Source: Pseudomonadota bacterium (GTDB taxonomy: Bacteria > Pseudomonadota > Gammaproteobacteria > Steroidobacterales > Steroidobacteraceae). From it: a stretch of 32,023 bases of DNA. The stretch's first letter is position 1, and every line of letters starts with the position of its first letter. Location: assembly GCA_947453225.1 (NCBI GenBank), contig CANGFV010000013.1, positions 1-32,023 of the forward strand, read 5' to 3'. The notes under the pieces are model-generated. The model was given only the letters and a program-made list of their open reading frames with translations. It made no database searches and was not told the origin of the DNA. Position numbers and translations under genes: made by a program. Positions 14,556-23,737 of the stretch are shown one piece after another.

Positions 14556-15314
14556 ATGCAACCCATACGTTTTACGCTTCAAGTTATTGCCGCTTCACTG
14601 ACATTAAGTCTTGCCTATATCAGTGGCGCTCATGCGGCAGCGGATGAAATTCAGGTGTATGACGGCGGTCTTGCGGACCCTGGCGTGTTTAATCTGACTT
14701 GGCACAATAACTACACCATCAGTGGTGATAAGACAGAACCCTACCCAGCAAATCATGCGTTGAATGGTGTAACTGAATGGGCCTATGGCGTGAATAACTG
14801 GTGGGAAGTAGGCTTGTATCTGCCGCTGTACACCATCAACGAAGGCGGTGGCGCGCGCATGAATGGTTTCAAACTGCGCACATTGTTTGCCACACCCAAT
14901 GCCGCTGATCGTAAATTCTTCTATGGCTTTGGTATGGAATTAGGCCGTAATGCCAAGAGCTGGAGCGATGACTTAATCACTTCTGAGTTCCGTCCAATTG
15001 TTGGCTGGCACTTGGGCAAAGTCGATGTGATTTTTAATCCCATCCTTGGCACCAACTATAAAGATGGCTTAGGTGGACTGGCCTTCTCTCCATCAACACG
15101 CGTTGCCTATAACGCGTCAAAGAACTGGGCATTCGCCCTCGAAGAATATGCCAGCCTTGGTACACTCAATGACTTACACAGCGAAACGCATCAACTGTAT
15201 GGCGTAGTGGACTACGCTGGCGAATCGTTTGAGCTGCAAGCTGGGCTAGGCTTTGGCCTGACCGACGCTTCAGACAACACTGTCTTCAAATTGATTTTCG
15301 CCCGCGATTTTTAA
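14556..15314 (+). CDS. Putative outer-membrane beta-barrel protein
   Basis: The 252-residue protein has a clear Sec signal peptide (about 1-28, cleavage after AHA). It then has alternating aromatic and hydrophobic strands characteristic of a beta-barrel, ending in the outer-membrane-type C-terminal Phe (ARDF). Repeated strand patterns such as WWEVGLYLPLY, KFFYGFGMELG and FELQAGLGFGLT support this. Its size would allow ten to twelve strands. I cannot name a substrate or family. It starts at an ATG preceded by AGGT and is flanked by a terminator on the left and an inverted repeat on the right, so it is probably monocistronic. Confidence 0.7.
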   Translation: MQPIRFTLQVIAASLTLSLAYISGAHAAADEIQVYDGGLADPGVFNLTWHNNYTISGDKTEPYPANHALNGVTEWAYGVNNWWEVGLYLPLYTINEGGGARMNGFKLRTLFATPNAADRKFFYGFGMELGRNAKSWSDDLITSEFRPIVGWHLGKVDVIFNPILGTNYKDGLGGLAFSPSTRVAYNASKNWAFALEEYASLGTLNDLHSETHQLYGVVDYAGESFELQAGLGFGLTDASDNTVFKLIFARDF

Positions 15315-15330
15315 TTAGTCGCTTCTTATA

Positions 15331-15367
15331 AGAGTCGTTGTGTACGTAACCTCTGCGCAACGACTCT
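15331..15367 (+). terminator. 10-bp inverted repeat after the barrel gene, likely terminator
   Basis: AGAGTCGTTG (15331-15340) pairs with CAACGACTCT (15358-15367) around a 17-base loop, 16 bases after the stop codon. No T-run follows, so termination is probable but not certain. Confidence 0.5.
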
Positions 15368-15482
15368 GATACAAAAAACGCCCTTAGAACAGTCGCCACT
15401 CTGTTCAACGCTCAAATGACTCCTTCGAGTCAAATTGGCGTATATTTCAAAGCCATGTTGCTAACATCATCTTCACCTCACC

Positions 15483-16703
15483 GTGGCACTGCCTGAGTTT
15501 TTTCTTTTATTGGCCGTTGCGCTGATTGCAGCACGAGTACTTTCTGAAACCGTAGCGCGCTTTGGTGTGCCTGCAGTCATTGGTGAATTACTCGCCGGCC
15601 TGTTGATTGGCCCTTCGCTGTTAGGCTGGGTGACGCCTGATGCCAGCATGAAGCTACTGGCCGAAATCGGCATCATCTTGTTGCTGTTCGAAGTGGGCAT
15701 GGACACCAATCTCCATCGCTTAGCCAGTTCCGGCATCAAGCCCTATGTTGTTGCTCTGATCGGATTCATTCTGCCCTTTGTTCTAGGTTATGCAGTGAGC
15801 ACGGCCTACTTTCAATTGCCTGAACTGACTGCCATGTTCATCGGCGGCACGCTAACCGCCACCAGCATCGGCATTACTGTGCGCGTATTGAATGATTTGG
15901 GACGGCGTCAGTCTGACGAAGCGCAGATTATTATTGGTGCTGCCGTATTGGATGACATCCTCGGTGTCTTAGCGCTGGCATTTTTATATCAGTTCGCTAT
16001 TGAACAACACATCTCACTGCAGTCGCTGGGCGAAGTCAGTATTTACATTGTGCTGTTCATGCTGCTCGCGCCTATCTGTGGCAAGTTGATCGCTGTGTTA
16101 ATTGATCATCTTGATCAACGCGCTCAAACACCTGGCTTACTACTGACGATGGCGCTGTCAGTCACATTGCTCTTCTCATGGTTAGCGCACGCGGTGGACG
16201 CACCTGAAATCATGGGCGGCTTTGCTGCAGGCCTGGCCTTTAGTCAACATTTTGGCTTTACCCTCAACTGGGGTAGTAAAAATTCAACGCTGTTCAAACC
16301 CAGCCCGAAACTGGCACATCGATTGGAAGAACAAATGCGCCCGTTAATTCACACCTTCACGCCGTTGTTTTTTGTGATGGTTGGCATTTCGCTCAACTTG
16401 CGTGAAGTCGATTGGAATTCAAGCCATGTGTGGTCACTAGCCGGAGCGCTGTTGCTATGCGCTATCGTAGGAAAATTCGCGGCCGGATTTTTCATCAAGG
16501 ATTCACGTGCAAATCAAATCTCCATTGGGCTTGCCATGATTCCCCGTGGCGAAGTTGGATTAATTTTTGCGCAGCTAGGTTTCACACAGGGCATTCTTGA
16601 TGGTGAACTGTATGCAGCACTGCTGATTGTCATTGCGCTCACAACCATTCTGCCGCCCTTCATGCTTAAAACTTTTTATAGCAAGTATTACCCAGCGCAA
16701 TAA
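15483..16703 (+). CDS. Cation/proton antiporter of the CPA2 (KefB-like) family
   Basis: The 406-residue inner-membrane protein consists of an Na+/H+-exchanger domain of about 12 membrane segments. Seen are the N-terminal RFGVPAVIGELLAGLLIGPS, the EIGIILLLFEVGMD segment, the ion-binding-site motif AAVLDDILGV with its Asp pair, and the C-terminal MIPRGEVGLIFAQ. It lacks the cytoplasmic TrkA-N regulatory domain of Kef potassium channels, so it is a simple exchanger. Whether the ion is sodium or potassium cannot be told. The gene starts with GTG at 15483, without an obvious Shine-Dalgarno; the alignment of the first membrane segment fits this start. Confidence 0.88.
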   Translation: MALPEFFLLLAVALIAARVLSETVARFGVPAVIGELLAGLLIGPSLLGWVTPDASMKLLAEIGIILLLFEVGMDTNLHRLASSGIKPYVVALIGFILPFVLGYAVSTAYFQLPELTAMFIGGTLTATSIGITVRVLNDLGRRQSDEAQIIIGAAVLDDILGVLALAFLYQFAIEQHISLQSLGEVSIYIVLFMLLAPICGKLIAVLIDHLDQRAQTPGLLLTMALSVTLLFSWLAHAVDAPEIMGGFAAGLAFSQHFGFTLNWGSKNSTLFKPSPKLAHRLEEQMRPLIHTFTPLFFVMVGISLNLREVDWNSSHVWSLAGALLLCAIVGKFAAGFFIKDSRANQISIGLAMIPRGEVGLIFAQLGFTQGILDGELYAALLIVIALTTILPPFMLKTFYSKYYPAQ

Positions 16704-16779
16704 ATACAATCGACAGCCCTCACTTAAACTGCGCTTAATCCTGATACAACAAAGATCACATTTATTCACGCGTTTTGCG

Positions 16780-16809
16780 TTGACTGAAAAATAGCTCGCC
16801 GCATAGCAT
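16780..16809 (+). promoter_or_regulatory. Probable promoter of the aldo/keto reductase gene
   Basis: TTGACT (16780-16785) and TAGCAT (16804-16809) are 18 bases apart, 36 bases before the ATG at 16846. Matches to sigma-70 consensus are five and four of six. Confidence 0.45.
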
Positions 16810-16845
16810 CCAAAGCCTACTGCATGACTCTTTGGGAGCTTGTTT

Positions 16846-17805
16846 ATGATGAATCGCCGTCAGTGTCTTGGTCTTACGCTGGGCGCTAGCGCTGCAATGT
16901 CGCTCAGCCCGCAATGGTTGTGGGCCGCACAACAAACTTTAGGCGAACGCATCATTCCTTCCACTGGAGAAAAAATTCCCGTAATCGGTTTAGGCAGCTC
17001 TGCCACCTTTGCTCAATTTGCCCGCTCTGAAGATTTAAGCAATTTGAAAGAAGTGATGCGCACCTTCTTTGAAAATGGTGGACGCGTGTTTGATACCGCA
17101 CCAGCTTATGGTGGCGCCGAAGAAGCTGCCGGAAAAATTGCACAAGAATTAGGAATTCATAAAAAAGTTTTCTGGGCAACCAAACTCAATGTTGCCACTC
17201 GCAATGGATCGGCCGACCCTAAAGCAGCACGCGCACAAGTTGAGCAATCGTTTAAGCGCTTGGGCGTGGAGAAGATTGATCTGATTCAAATACACAACAC
17301 GGGGGATTTAGCCACGCAGCTTCCGATCCTAAAAGAACTTAAAGCACAGCAACGCATTCGTTACATTGGCATTACCACCACTTTCCCAGAACAATACGCT
17401 TTGCTTGAAAGTATGATGCGTAATGAGCCTATTGATTTTGTGGGCCTTGATTACGCGATTGATAATCGTGATGTTGAAGAAAAACTATTACCGCTAGCCA
17501 TTGAGCGCAAGATTGGCGTACTGGCTTATCTACCCTTTGGTCGCACTAGCTTATTTAAGCGCGTGGCAAATGTTGCACTGCCACAATGGGCCAGTGAGTT
17601 TGATGCTAAAACTTGGGCGCAGTTCTTTATTAAGTATGTGATCAGCCATCCCGCTATTACTGCGGTCACGCCCTCAACCAGTCAGGCAAAGAATATGCTG
17701 GATAACATTGGCGGGGGCATGGGTCGTCTCCCTGATCAAGCCATGCGTAAACGCATGATCGAATTGATTGATGCGCAGCCTTATATTCCCGTAAGCCTGC
17801 GCTAG
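16846..17805 (+). CDS. Tat-exported aldo/keto reductase
   Basis: A 319-residue aldo/keto-reductase barrel behind a twin-arginine signal (NRRQCLGL, residues 3-10, then a hydrophobic stretch to about 28), so it is expected to fold in the cytoplasm and be exported. The catalytic tetrad is intact: Asp83 and Tyr88 (FDTAPAYG), Lys113 (WATKLN) and His150 (IQIHN). Late motifs include the TAVTPSTS cofactor region. GGGAG lies 7 bases before the ATG chosen at 16846; the frame also opens 2 codons earlier at a TTG. Periplasmic members of this group occur in many Proteobacteria, but the substrate is unknown. It is convergent with the sugar-hydrolase-like gene at 17850. Confidence 0.85.
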   Translation: MMNRRQCLGLTLGASAAMSLSPQWLWAAQQTLGERIIPSTGEKIPVIGLGSSATFAQFARSEDLSNLKEVMRTFFENGGRVFDTAPAYGGAEEAAGKIAQELGIHKKVFWATKLNVATRNGSADPKAARAQVEQSFKRLGVEKIDLIQIHNTGDLATQLPILKELKAQQRIRYIGITTTFPEQYALLESMMRNEPIDFVGLDYAIDNRDVEEKLLPLAIERKIGVLAYLPFGRTSLFKRVANVALPQWASEFDAKTWAQFFIKYVISHPAITAVTPSTSQAKNMLDNIGGGMGRLPDQAMRKRMIELIDAQPYIPVSLR

Positions 17806-17813
17806 ATAGAAAC

Positions 17814-17848
17814 TCACAGACAGATTACACGGACTGTCTGTGAATTTT
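17814..17848. terminator. Shared terminator between two convergent genes
   Basis: TCACAGACAG (17814-17823) pairs with CTGTCTGTGA (17834-17843), followed on the plus strand by ATTTTCT. The hairpin sits 8 bases from the aldo/keto reductase stop and 6 bases from the stop of the minus-strand gene, so it probably terminates both. Confidence 0.75.
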
Positions 17849-17849
17849 C

Positions 17850-18449
17850 TCAAATCGTTCTAATTTTTACTGACTTAAAGCGAATCGTGCCGCCGGCAGA
17901 TTGCAGCGCCAACGGTCCGCTTTTGTGTAGCGCATCATGTACATCTACAGTCTTCTGACCATTGAGGATCACAATCAAGTGATCGCCACGCATTGATACT
18001 TCAAAGACATTCCATCGATTCGCAGCTCTAGGCATCGGTTGCGGCACCTTAGCCACATTCACAATCGCACCCGTGCCATAAGAAGGATCGGAGCGCTTGT
18101 CATACACATTCACTTCATAGGCATTAGCTGCGCCTACATTATTTCTATCCTCGCAGCGCAAGAACAATCCACTGTTACAGTCTTCATCGGCCCAGAATTC
18201 CGCTCTTATTTCAAAATCGGTGTAACTGTCTTTACTGACGAGAAACCCTGTTTGACCCGCTACACCCTGCAACGCGCCATCGACTATGCTCCAATTGCCT
18301 TTGCCCAACTCTGTCCAGCCGTCTAAGGTTTTCATCTGGGCGCCATCCACCAAGGTCACCCAACCAGAGTCGCGAGTAGTGGCGCAGCCCAGTAATTGAG
18401 TGACACCAATAGCGGCACCAGTGGCAAGAAAAGTTCTTCGATTGATCAT
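17850..18449 (-). CDS. DUF1080 / 3-keto-disaccharide-hydrolase-like lipoprotein
   Basis: The 199-residue protein contains a jelly-roll domain of the DUF1080 family: LVDGAQMKTLDGW, the WSIVDGALQG motif, DFEIRAEFW, CNSGLFLRCED, NAYEVNVYD and the final GPLALQSAGGTIRFKSVKIR. Family members hydrolyse 3-keto-glycosides made by oxidoreductases. The N-terminus INRRTFLATGAAIGVTQLLGC combines a twin-arginine motif with a lipobox (LLGC), suggesting Tat export followed by lipidation. The ATG at 18449 has GGTGGGG upstream; a GTG 12 bases earlier is less likely. It is convergent with the exported aldo/keto reductase. Confidence 0.85.
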   Translation of the reverse strand: MINRRTFLATGAAIGVTQLLGCATTRDSGWVTLVDGAQMKTLDGWTELGKGNWSIVDGALQGVAGQTGFLVSKDSYTDFEIRAEFWADEDCNSGLFLRCEDRNNVGAANAYEVNVYDKRSDPSYGTGAIVNVAKVPQPMPRAANRWNVFEVSMRGDHLIVILNGQKTVDVHDALHKSGPLALQSAGGTIRFKSVKIRTI

Positions 18450-18491
18450 TTGTATCCCCACCTAAATTTATAAAAAATCGGACCTGATTAT

Positions 18492-18845
18492 TCATTTTTT
18501 GTATCTTCCCTTTTCACACCAGTGACGTGCCTTTGCGTTTTTCCATGGATCGACTCCAATATTCTGGATTTTACTTTTTTCAAAATCCGCTTGATATAGA
18601 TCAGCCGCCTCTTGGCACATGGGCTGGTTCAGCTCGTGCATTGATGCCACATCAAATGTGGCTATTGGAACCCTACCCCAGCCCGTTGGGAACTCCGTAG
18701 AATACAAAGTGTATACATCTGATTCTGGATACCCTTTATCAGAGCAAGCCGTCAAACTAATGGACCCCAATAAAATTGCAAGAAAAACATTAGTTATGGC
18801 TTTCGTACCAAATGGCGTGCTGTAACGATTATAAAAAAACAACAT
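18492..18845 (-). CDS. Orphan lipoprotein of unknown function, 117 aa
   Basis: The protein has an N-terminal basic and hydrophobic signal followed by the lipobox LTAC, so it is probably lipidated and periplasmic or outer-membrane facing. The mature part is about 80 residues, polar and aromatic-rich, with two further Cys (MCQEAAD and HWCEKG) that could form a disulfide. I recognise no family. The ATG at 18845 is preceded by GGGTGG; a TTG 12 bases upstream is possible. The region from 18450 to 19000 is visibly more AT-rich than the neighbouring core genes, which may reflect transfer. The gene is 42 bases upstream of the DUF1080 gene on the same strand. Confidence 0.6.
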   Translation of the reverse strand: MLFFYNRYSTPFGTKAITNVFLAILLGSISLTACSDKGYPESDVYTLYSTEFPTGWGRVPIATFDVASMHELNQPMCQEAADLYQADFEKSKIQNIGVDPWKNAKARHWCEKGRYKK

Positions 18846-18916
18846 AAGTCCACCCAATCCCTTTTAATACGTTACTAAGATTTCAGCGCCTCAAAAAATA
18901 TTTCCTTCTACCTCAG

Positions 18917-19645
18917 CTAGAAACGCAGTCCAACCTTTACGCTGTAACTGTTGTTATCACCAGTCTTATCAAATTCGCCAGCCAGATTGACAAGACCTAG
19001 ATTGAAATTGGCACCAGCGAATAACTTAGTCGCATTATTTTTTTCTTCTTTTAGTGTTAGCGGTATCGAAGCAGTACTCTGTGGTGTACTGGTAGACCAT
19101 ACTTTGCCAACACCGACATATGGGGTAACCATAGCAAAACCCTTGGATACGGATAACTCAACAGACTTACTAGTAAATTCTAGTTGATCTACACCTGACA
19201 ACTTGGTCATGGCTGCGCGAACCGCAACAGCTGGAAGCGCGACATTTCCTTCTACGATGGCGTAACGCAATTCACCGCCCATCAGCTTGATATTGCTGCC
19301 GGGCGCAGTGGAATACACAGCACCTAGATCAATTCCAAAGGGCAGGCCTTTGTGTGCGTGCAGTTTGGCTAATGGCAACGTAGATAGACTGCTGCCCGTG
19401 ACATCCTTCCAAATATCTGCACTTTTCAAGGAAGTGCCTGTCACTTCAATCCCAATATCAAAGCCCGTGAGCCCTAGAGGTTCTGCGGGCGAAACCGCTT
19501 TGTAACTGAGGGCGGCAGTCAGATCTTTAGATAGGGTCTGAAATTTATCTTGCGAGAGAGCGCCTAAATTATTTAGGTCATCTGCCTGAGCGGAAAGGGA
19601 AACGAATATAGTCGCGATGGCAATACACAGTAGATTGGCTTTCAT
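18917..19645 (-). CDS. Putative outer-membrane beta-barrel protein
   Basis: The 242-residue protein has a signal peptide (about 1-21, cleavage after AQA) and ends with VGLRF, an outer-membrane-type terminal Phe. Strand-like segments alternate with Gly/Asn/Ser turns: FDIGIEVTGT, FGIDLGAVYS, MVTPYVGVGKVW, LFAGANFNLGLVNLAGEF. The lack of large inserts suggests a small eight- to ten-strand barrel. Specific function unknown. AGGAGT precedes the ATG by a good distance, so the start is firm. About 70 bases separate it from the lipoprotein downstream, so the three minus-strand genes could be one transcript. Confidence 0.7.
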   Translation of the reverse strand: MKANLLCIAIATIFVSLSAQADDLNNLGALSQDKFQTLSKDLTAALSYKAVSPAEPLGLTGFDIGIEVTGTSLKSADIWKDVTGSSLSTLPLAKLHAHKGLPFGIDLGAVYSTAPGSNIKLMGGELRYAIVEGNVALPAVAVRAAMTKLSGVDQLEFTSKSVELSVSKGFAMVTPYVGVGKVWSTSTPQSTASIPLTLKEEKNNATKLFAGANFNLGLVNLAGEFDKTGDNNSYSVKVGLRF

Positions 19646-19803
19646 GGGTTACTCCTAAAAATTAACTCACTGGCGTTCATGGAATCAGACTAACACATCG
19701 ATAGGAGTAATTTGTCCCCCCTATCGTGCGCCTTGGCTTTGCACTGTCCCCCACCCTGCTGGTACTGTGCACTACTTATCGACAGGCTTGATGTTCATAC
19801 CCC

Positions 19804-21567
19804 GTGTCCGGACGCATTCCACAATACTTCATTGACCAGCTGATCAGTCGCATCGACATTGTCGAAGTGATTGGCACGCGGCTGACTTTGCGTAAGGCCG
19901 GCAAGGAGTACAAAGCATGCTGCCCATTTCACAATGAAAAAACCCCATCGTTCAATGTAGTGCCCGACAAACAGTTCTATCACTGCTTTGGCTGTGGCGC
20001 GCACGGTACGGCATTGGGGTTTTTGATGGATCACGACCATCTAAGTTTTGTCGAAGCGGTCGAAGAATTGGCGGCGCGCGCAGGATTAGAAGTACCGCGC
20101 GAAACCACCAGCACCCCAACGACACACAAACCGACCCAAGATCACTACACCCTACTCGAACAGGCAGGCGAGTACTTCCGTCAACAACTACGCAATAGCC
20201 CCGCAGCCATTGAGTACTTAAAAAACCGCGGGCTGACGGGCGAGATTGCTGCACGTTTTGGCATTGGCTATTCCCCAGATGCGTGGGATGGCTTGATCAA
20301 ACATCTCGGGCAAAACGATGCCGCGCTGCAAGCATTAGTACAAACCGGACTGCTGATCGAACGTGACAGTAAACAAGGCTTTTACGATCGATTCCGCCAT
20401 CGCGTAATGTTTCCGATTCGGGATGCGCGCGGTCGCACCATCGGCTTTGGTGGGCGCATTATTGATCAAGGCGAGCCAAAGTATTTGAACTCACCGGAAA
20501 CCGAGCTGTTTCATAAAGGCCGTGAGTTGTATGGCTTGTATGAAGCGCGCCAAGCCACGCGGCAACTCAAACAATTGATGGTGGTTGAAGGCTACATGGA
20601 TGTGGTCAGTCTGCATCAAGCAGGCATCACCTATGCAGTGGCCACGCTAGGTACGGCCACCACGCCCGATCATCTCAAACGACTATTTCGTGCCTGCAAT
20701 ACCGTGGTGTTTTGTTTTGATGGCGATCGCGCAGGACGTGCCGCTGCGTGGAAAGCTATGGAAGTGGCGCTGCCCGTCATCGGCGAAGGCCAAGTCATTC
20801 GCTTTTTGCTGCTCCCCACGGAGCATGACCCAGATTCATTAGTGCGCGAAGAAGGTCAAACCGCATTCGAAGCACGCGTGCAGCAGGCCACCCCCTTGTC
20901 CGAATACATGGTCAGCGAACTGTCTACACGATTTGACCTTCGCCACACCGAGGGGCGCGACCAATTCACCGCTGAAGCCAAGCGGTTGCTGAGCGTGATC
21001 TCCAATGACAGTTATCGAACTTTGCTGTATCAGCCTTTGGCCGACGCCTTGGGGATTTCTGTGGATCGGCTGCGCCAACTGATTCCGCCAAGCGGCACGA
21101 GCCAAAATAATCTTGGTCGCGCCGCAACCAGTACACCTCTAGATAGCACGGGTCGTGGCAGCCTGGTGCGCCAGATCATCCAGAACCTGCTGCACTATCC
21201 GACCGCCGCACGGGCACTGAACCGATTGGACGCCCTAGCGCAGGTCGACAAACCGGGCATCACCCTGTTGGTACAACTGGCCGGCGAGCTGCAGGACGAA
21301 CCACAGCTATCTACTCCCGCCCTGTTAGAACGGTGGCGGCACCGTCCCGATTTTCACTACATTGATAAGCTTTTATTAAAGGAACCACCTGCGGCAACCC
21401 TAGAAATAGCTCTAGATGAGGTTAAAAAATCCAGTGAAAAGCTGATTGCCGATCAGTTTCCTCAAGAAAAATTTGATGAATTGATGCGCCGTTTTCACCT
21501 AGGAGCCCTCAGCCAGGAAGAAAAACAAGAGCTTCGCGAACTGATCAAACAACAAGGATTACGCTGA
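19804..21567 (+). CDS. dnaG: DNA primase
   Basis: DnaG synthesises RNA primers at the replication fork and binds the DnaB helicase through its C-terminus. The 587-residue protein aligns with E. coli from the first residue (SGRIPQYFIDQL). The zinc-binding domain has Cys40, His43, Cys61 and Cys64 (CCPFH, CFGC). The TOPRIM catalytic core carries Glu262 (VVEGYMDV) and Asp306/Asp308 (FDGD). The C-terminal helicase-binding region from about 450 is less conserved. Translation starts at GTG, since no in-frame ATG fits the conserved N-terminus. It is preceded by 158 bases of intergenic DNA and followed by rpoD, as in other gammaproteobacteria, but it is separated from rpsU-yqeY by about 5.4 kb. Confidence 0.96.
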   Translation: MSGRIPQYFIDQLISRIDIVEVIGTRLTLRKAGKEYKACCPFHNEKTPSFNVVPDKQFYHCFGCGAHGTALGFLMDHDHLSFVEAVEELAARAGLEVPRETTSTPTTHKPTQDHYTLLEQAGEYFRQQLRNSPAAIEYLKNRGLTGEIAARFGIGYSPDAWDGLIKHLGQNDAALQALVQTGLLIERDSKQGFYDRFRHRVMFPIRDARGRTIGFGGRIIDQGEPKYLNSPETELFHKGRELYGLYEARQATRQLKQLMVVEGYMDVVSLHQAGITYAVATLGTATTPDHLKRLFRACNTVVFCFDGDRAGRAAAWKAMEVALPVIGEGQVIRFLLLPTEHDPDSLVREEGQTAFEARVQQATPLSEYMVSELSTRFDLRHTEGRDQFTAEAKRLLSVISNDSYRTLLYQPLADALGISVDRLRQLIPPSGTSQNNLGRAATSTPLDSTGRGSLVRQIIQNLLHYPTAARALNRLDALAQVDKPGITLLVQLAGELQDEPQLSTPALLERWRHRPDFHYIDKLLLKEPPAATLEIALDEVKKSSEKLIADQFPQEKFDELMRRFHLGALSQEEKQELRELIKQQGLR

Positions 21568-21690
21568 TCGTCCTTAGGGTATTTTTAGCTCTGGCGAGCC
21601 CGGTGAACTGATACGGACTTTTTACTTGATGAATCATTGCAAATAGCCCGGACTCACCCCACATTCATCCTAGCTATCAACCCCCACTCT

Positions 21691-21716
21691 GCGTAAAATG
21701 CGCGGTCATTTTACGC
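21691..21716. promoter_or_regulatory. 10-bp inverted repeat upstream of rpoD
   Basis: GCGTAAAATG (21691-21700) pairs with CATTTTACGC (21707-21716) around CGCGGT, 37 bases before the rpoD start at 21754. It is not followed by a T-run. It may be an operator or an RNA stem affecting rpoD expression or processing between dnaG and rpoD. The rest of 21568-21753 holds no gene. Confidence 0.5.
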
Positions 21717-21753
21717 CCGCGCCGCAGTGCCTAAATCCGTGAGGATTCCGACC

Positions 21754-23697
21754 TTGAGCAAGACCCCGCCAGCCAAGAAAGATATCAAAAAAGATATTAA
21801 GAAAGATCTTAAGAAAGAGACGATCCAACAACCTGCGCCGGCAGTCGAGGACGAGCGTCAATCCTTATTGAAGCTACTGATTGCCCGCGGCAAGGAACAG
21901 GGCTTTCTAACTTACGCCGAAGTAAACGATCACCTGCCAAGCGAAATCGTCGATCCCGAACAGATCGAAGATATCGTCAACATGATTAATGATATGGGTA
22001 TTGCGGTGCACGAAAAAGCACCCGATGCCGAAGCACTGCTGCTCAGTGAACCCGTGGTGGCCGACGAAGAAGCGGCTGAAGAAGCAGCGGCTGCACTGGC
22101 TACGGTAGATGCTGAATTCGGTCGCACCACTGACCCCGTGCGTATGTACATGCGCGAAATGGGCACCGTGGAACTGCTGACCCGCGAAGGCGAAATTCGT
22201 ATCGCCAAACGCATTGAAGAAGGCCTAACCGCAGTGAAAACTGCGCTGTCGATGTATCCGCCCACCTATTCACTGCTACTGAATCAGTATGCAGGCGTGG
22301 CCACACAGACCGTACGTCTGGTCGACATTATCGTTGGTTTCATTGATCCGAATGCACCCGATGAAATTGCCTCGCCCATCAATCCAAAACTGGCTGAAGC
22401 CGCCAAAGCTGCTGAAGAAGAATTGGAACTTGATGAAGAGGCACCCGCCGGCGAAGGCGAAGAGGAAGAAGCCATTGATACTGGCCCAGATCCTGAAGAA
22501 GCCGCAAAACGTTTTGCCTCTATTGGCAAGCTTTACATGCAGGTGCAGAAGGCCATTAATGATAAAGGCGCTAACGATCCTAAAGTCATTAAACAGCGAC
22601 AAAAGTTGGCCGATGAGTTTATGGAACTGAAACTAGCACCGAAAATGTTCGACATGCTGATCGAGCAAATTCGTGAGTCGCTGAATCAGATTCGTAACAT
22701 CGAAAAGAAAGTAATGCTACTGTGCGTCCGCGATGCTGGCATGCCTCGTAAAGACTTCATTTCATCCTTCCCAAGCAATGAAACGAATCTGACATGGCTT
22801 GATAAACACATTCGCGCCAAACGTAAACATTCGGCTGCATTAGCCAAGAACCGCGAGGAGATTGAGGCGCAACAAAAGAAGTTGATTGAACTTGAAGGCG
22901 TTGTGCAACTAAGCATTGCGATGACTAAAGAGATCAATCGCGAGATTGCCGTAGGCGAAGCCAAAGCTCGCCGCGCCAAGAAAGAAATGGTGGAAGCTAA
23001 CTTACGTCTGGTGATTTCGATTGCCAAGAAGTACACCAACCGTGGCTTGCAATTCCTTGACCTGATTCAAGAAGGCAACATTGGTCTGATGAAGGCGGTT
23101 GATAAGTTTGAATATCGCCGTGGTTATAAATTCTCGACCTATGCCACTTGGTGGATTCGTCAGGCTATTACGCGCTCAATTGCTGATCAGGCACGTACCA
23201 TTCGTATTCCAGTGCATATGATTGAAACCATCAATAAGCTCAATCGTATTTCACGACAAATGCTGCAGGAAATGGGTCGTGAGCCTACACCGGATGAACT
23301 GGCCATACGCATGGAAATGCCTGAGGACAAAGTTCGCAAGGTACTGAAGATTGCTAAAGAACCTATCTCGATGGAAACACCGATTGGTGATGATGAAGAT
23401 TCACACTTGGGTGACTTTATTGAAGACACCACAGTGGATTCACCCGTAGACGCAGCCACGATGGAATCTTTGCGCGAGACCACACACTCAGTACTTGCCG
23501 GTCTCACGCCACGTGAAGCGAAAGTGTTACGCATGCGCTTTGGTATCGATATGAATACCGACCACACTTTGGAAGAAGTTGGTAAACAATTCGATGTCAC
23601 CCGTGAGCGTATCCGTCAGATTGAAGCCAAGGCCTTGCGCAAACTACGTCATCCCTCACGTAGTGAGCAACTGCGCAGCTTCCTGATCGAAGATTAA
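21754..23697 (+). CDS. rpoD: RNA polymerase primary sigma factor RpoD (sigma-70)
   Basis: The housekeeping sigma factor of 647 residues directs RNA polymerase to -35/-10 promoters. All regions are intact: 1.1 ([20 protein letters not shown]), 1.2 ([15 protein letters not shown]), an acidic non-conserved region around 230-260, 2.1-2.4 ([17 protein letters not shown] to [13 protein letters not shown]), 3 and 4 ([20 protein letters not shown]). I chose the TTG at 21754 because GAGGA lies 8 bases upstream; a GTG at 21727 would add nine residues. The extreme N-terminus is unusual, with a lysine-rich repeat [15 protein letters not shown] before region 1.1. Confidence 0.96.
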   Translation: MSKTPPAKKDIKKDIKKDLKKETIQQPAPAVEDERQSLLKLLIARGKEQGFLTYAEVNDHLPSEIVDPEQIEDIVNMINDMGIAVHEKAPDAEALLLSEPVVADEEAAEEAAAALATVDAEFGRTTDPVRMYMREMGTVELLTREGEIRIAKRIEEGLTAVKTALSMYPPTYSLLLNQYAGVATQTVRLVDIIVGFIDPNAPDEIASPINPKLAEAAKAAEEELELDEEAPAGEGEEEEAIDTGPDPEEAAKRFASIGKLYMQVQKAINDKGANDPKVIKQRQKLADEFMELKLAPKMFDMLIEQIRESLNQIRNIEKKVMLLCVRDAGMPRKDFISSFPSNETNLTWLDKHIRAKRKHSAALAKNREEIEAQQKKLIELEGVVQLSIAMTKEINREIAVGEAKARRAKKEMVEANLRLVISIAKKYTNRGLQFLDLIQEGNIGLMKAVDKFEYRRGYKFSTYATWWIRQAITRSIADQARTIRIPVHMIETINKLNRISRQMLQEMGREPTPDELAIRMEMPEDKVRKVLKIAKEPISMETPIGDDEDSHLGDFIEDTTVDSPVDAATMESLRETTHSVLAGLTPREAKVLRMRFGIDMNTDHTLEEVGKQFDVTRERIRQIEAKALRKLRHPSRSEQLRSFLIED

Positions 23698-23708
23698 TCT
23701 TTCTACTA

Positions 23709-23737
23709 CAGAGCACGATGGGCTGCATCGTGCTCTG
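23709..23737 (+). terminator. 12-bp hairpin after rpoD
   Basis: CAGAGCACGATG (23709-23720) pairs perfectly with CATCGTGCTCTG (23726-23737) around GGCTG, 11 bases after the rpoD stop. The downstream sequence CTTCAG has no T-run, but the position and strength make a terminator likely. Confidence 0.7.

Noticed and set aside
21625-21664. Heat-shock (sigma-32) promoter for rpoD: CTTGAT and CCCCACAT
   Set aside because: The spacer is about 25 bases, far over the usual 13-17.
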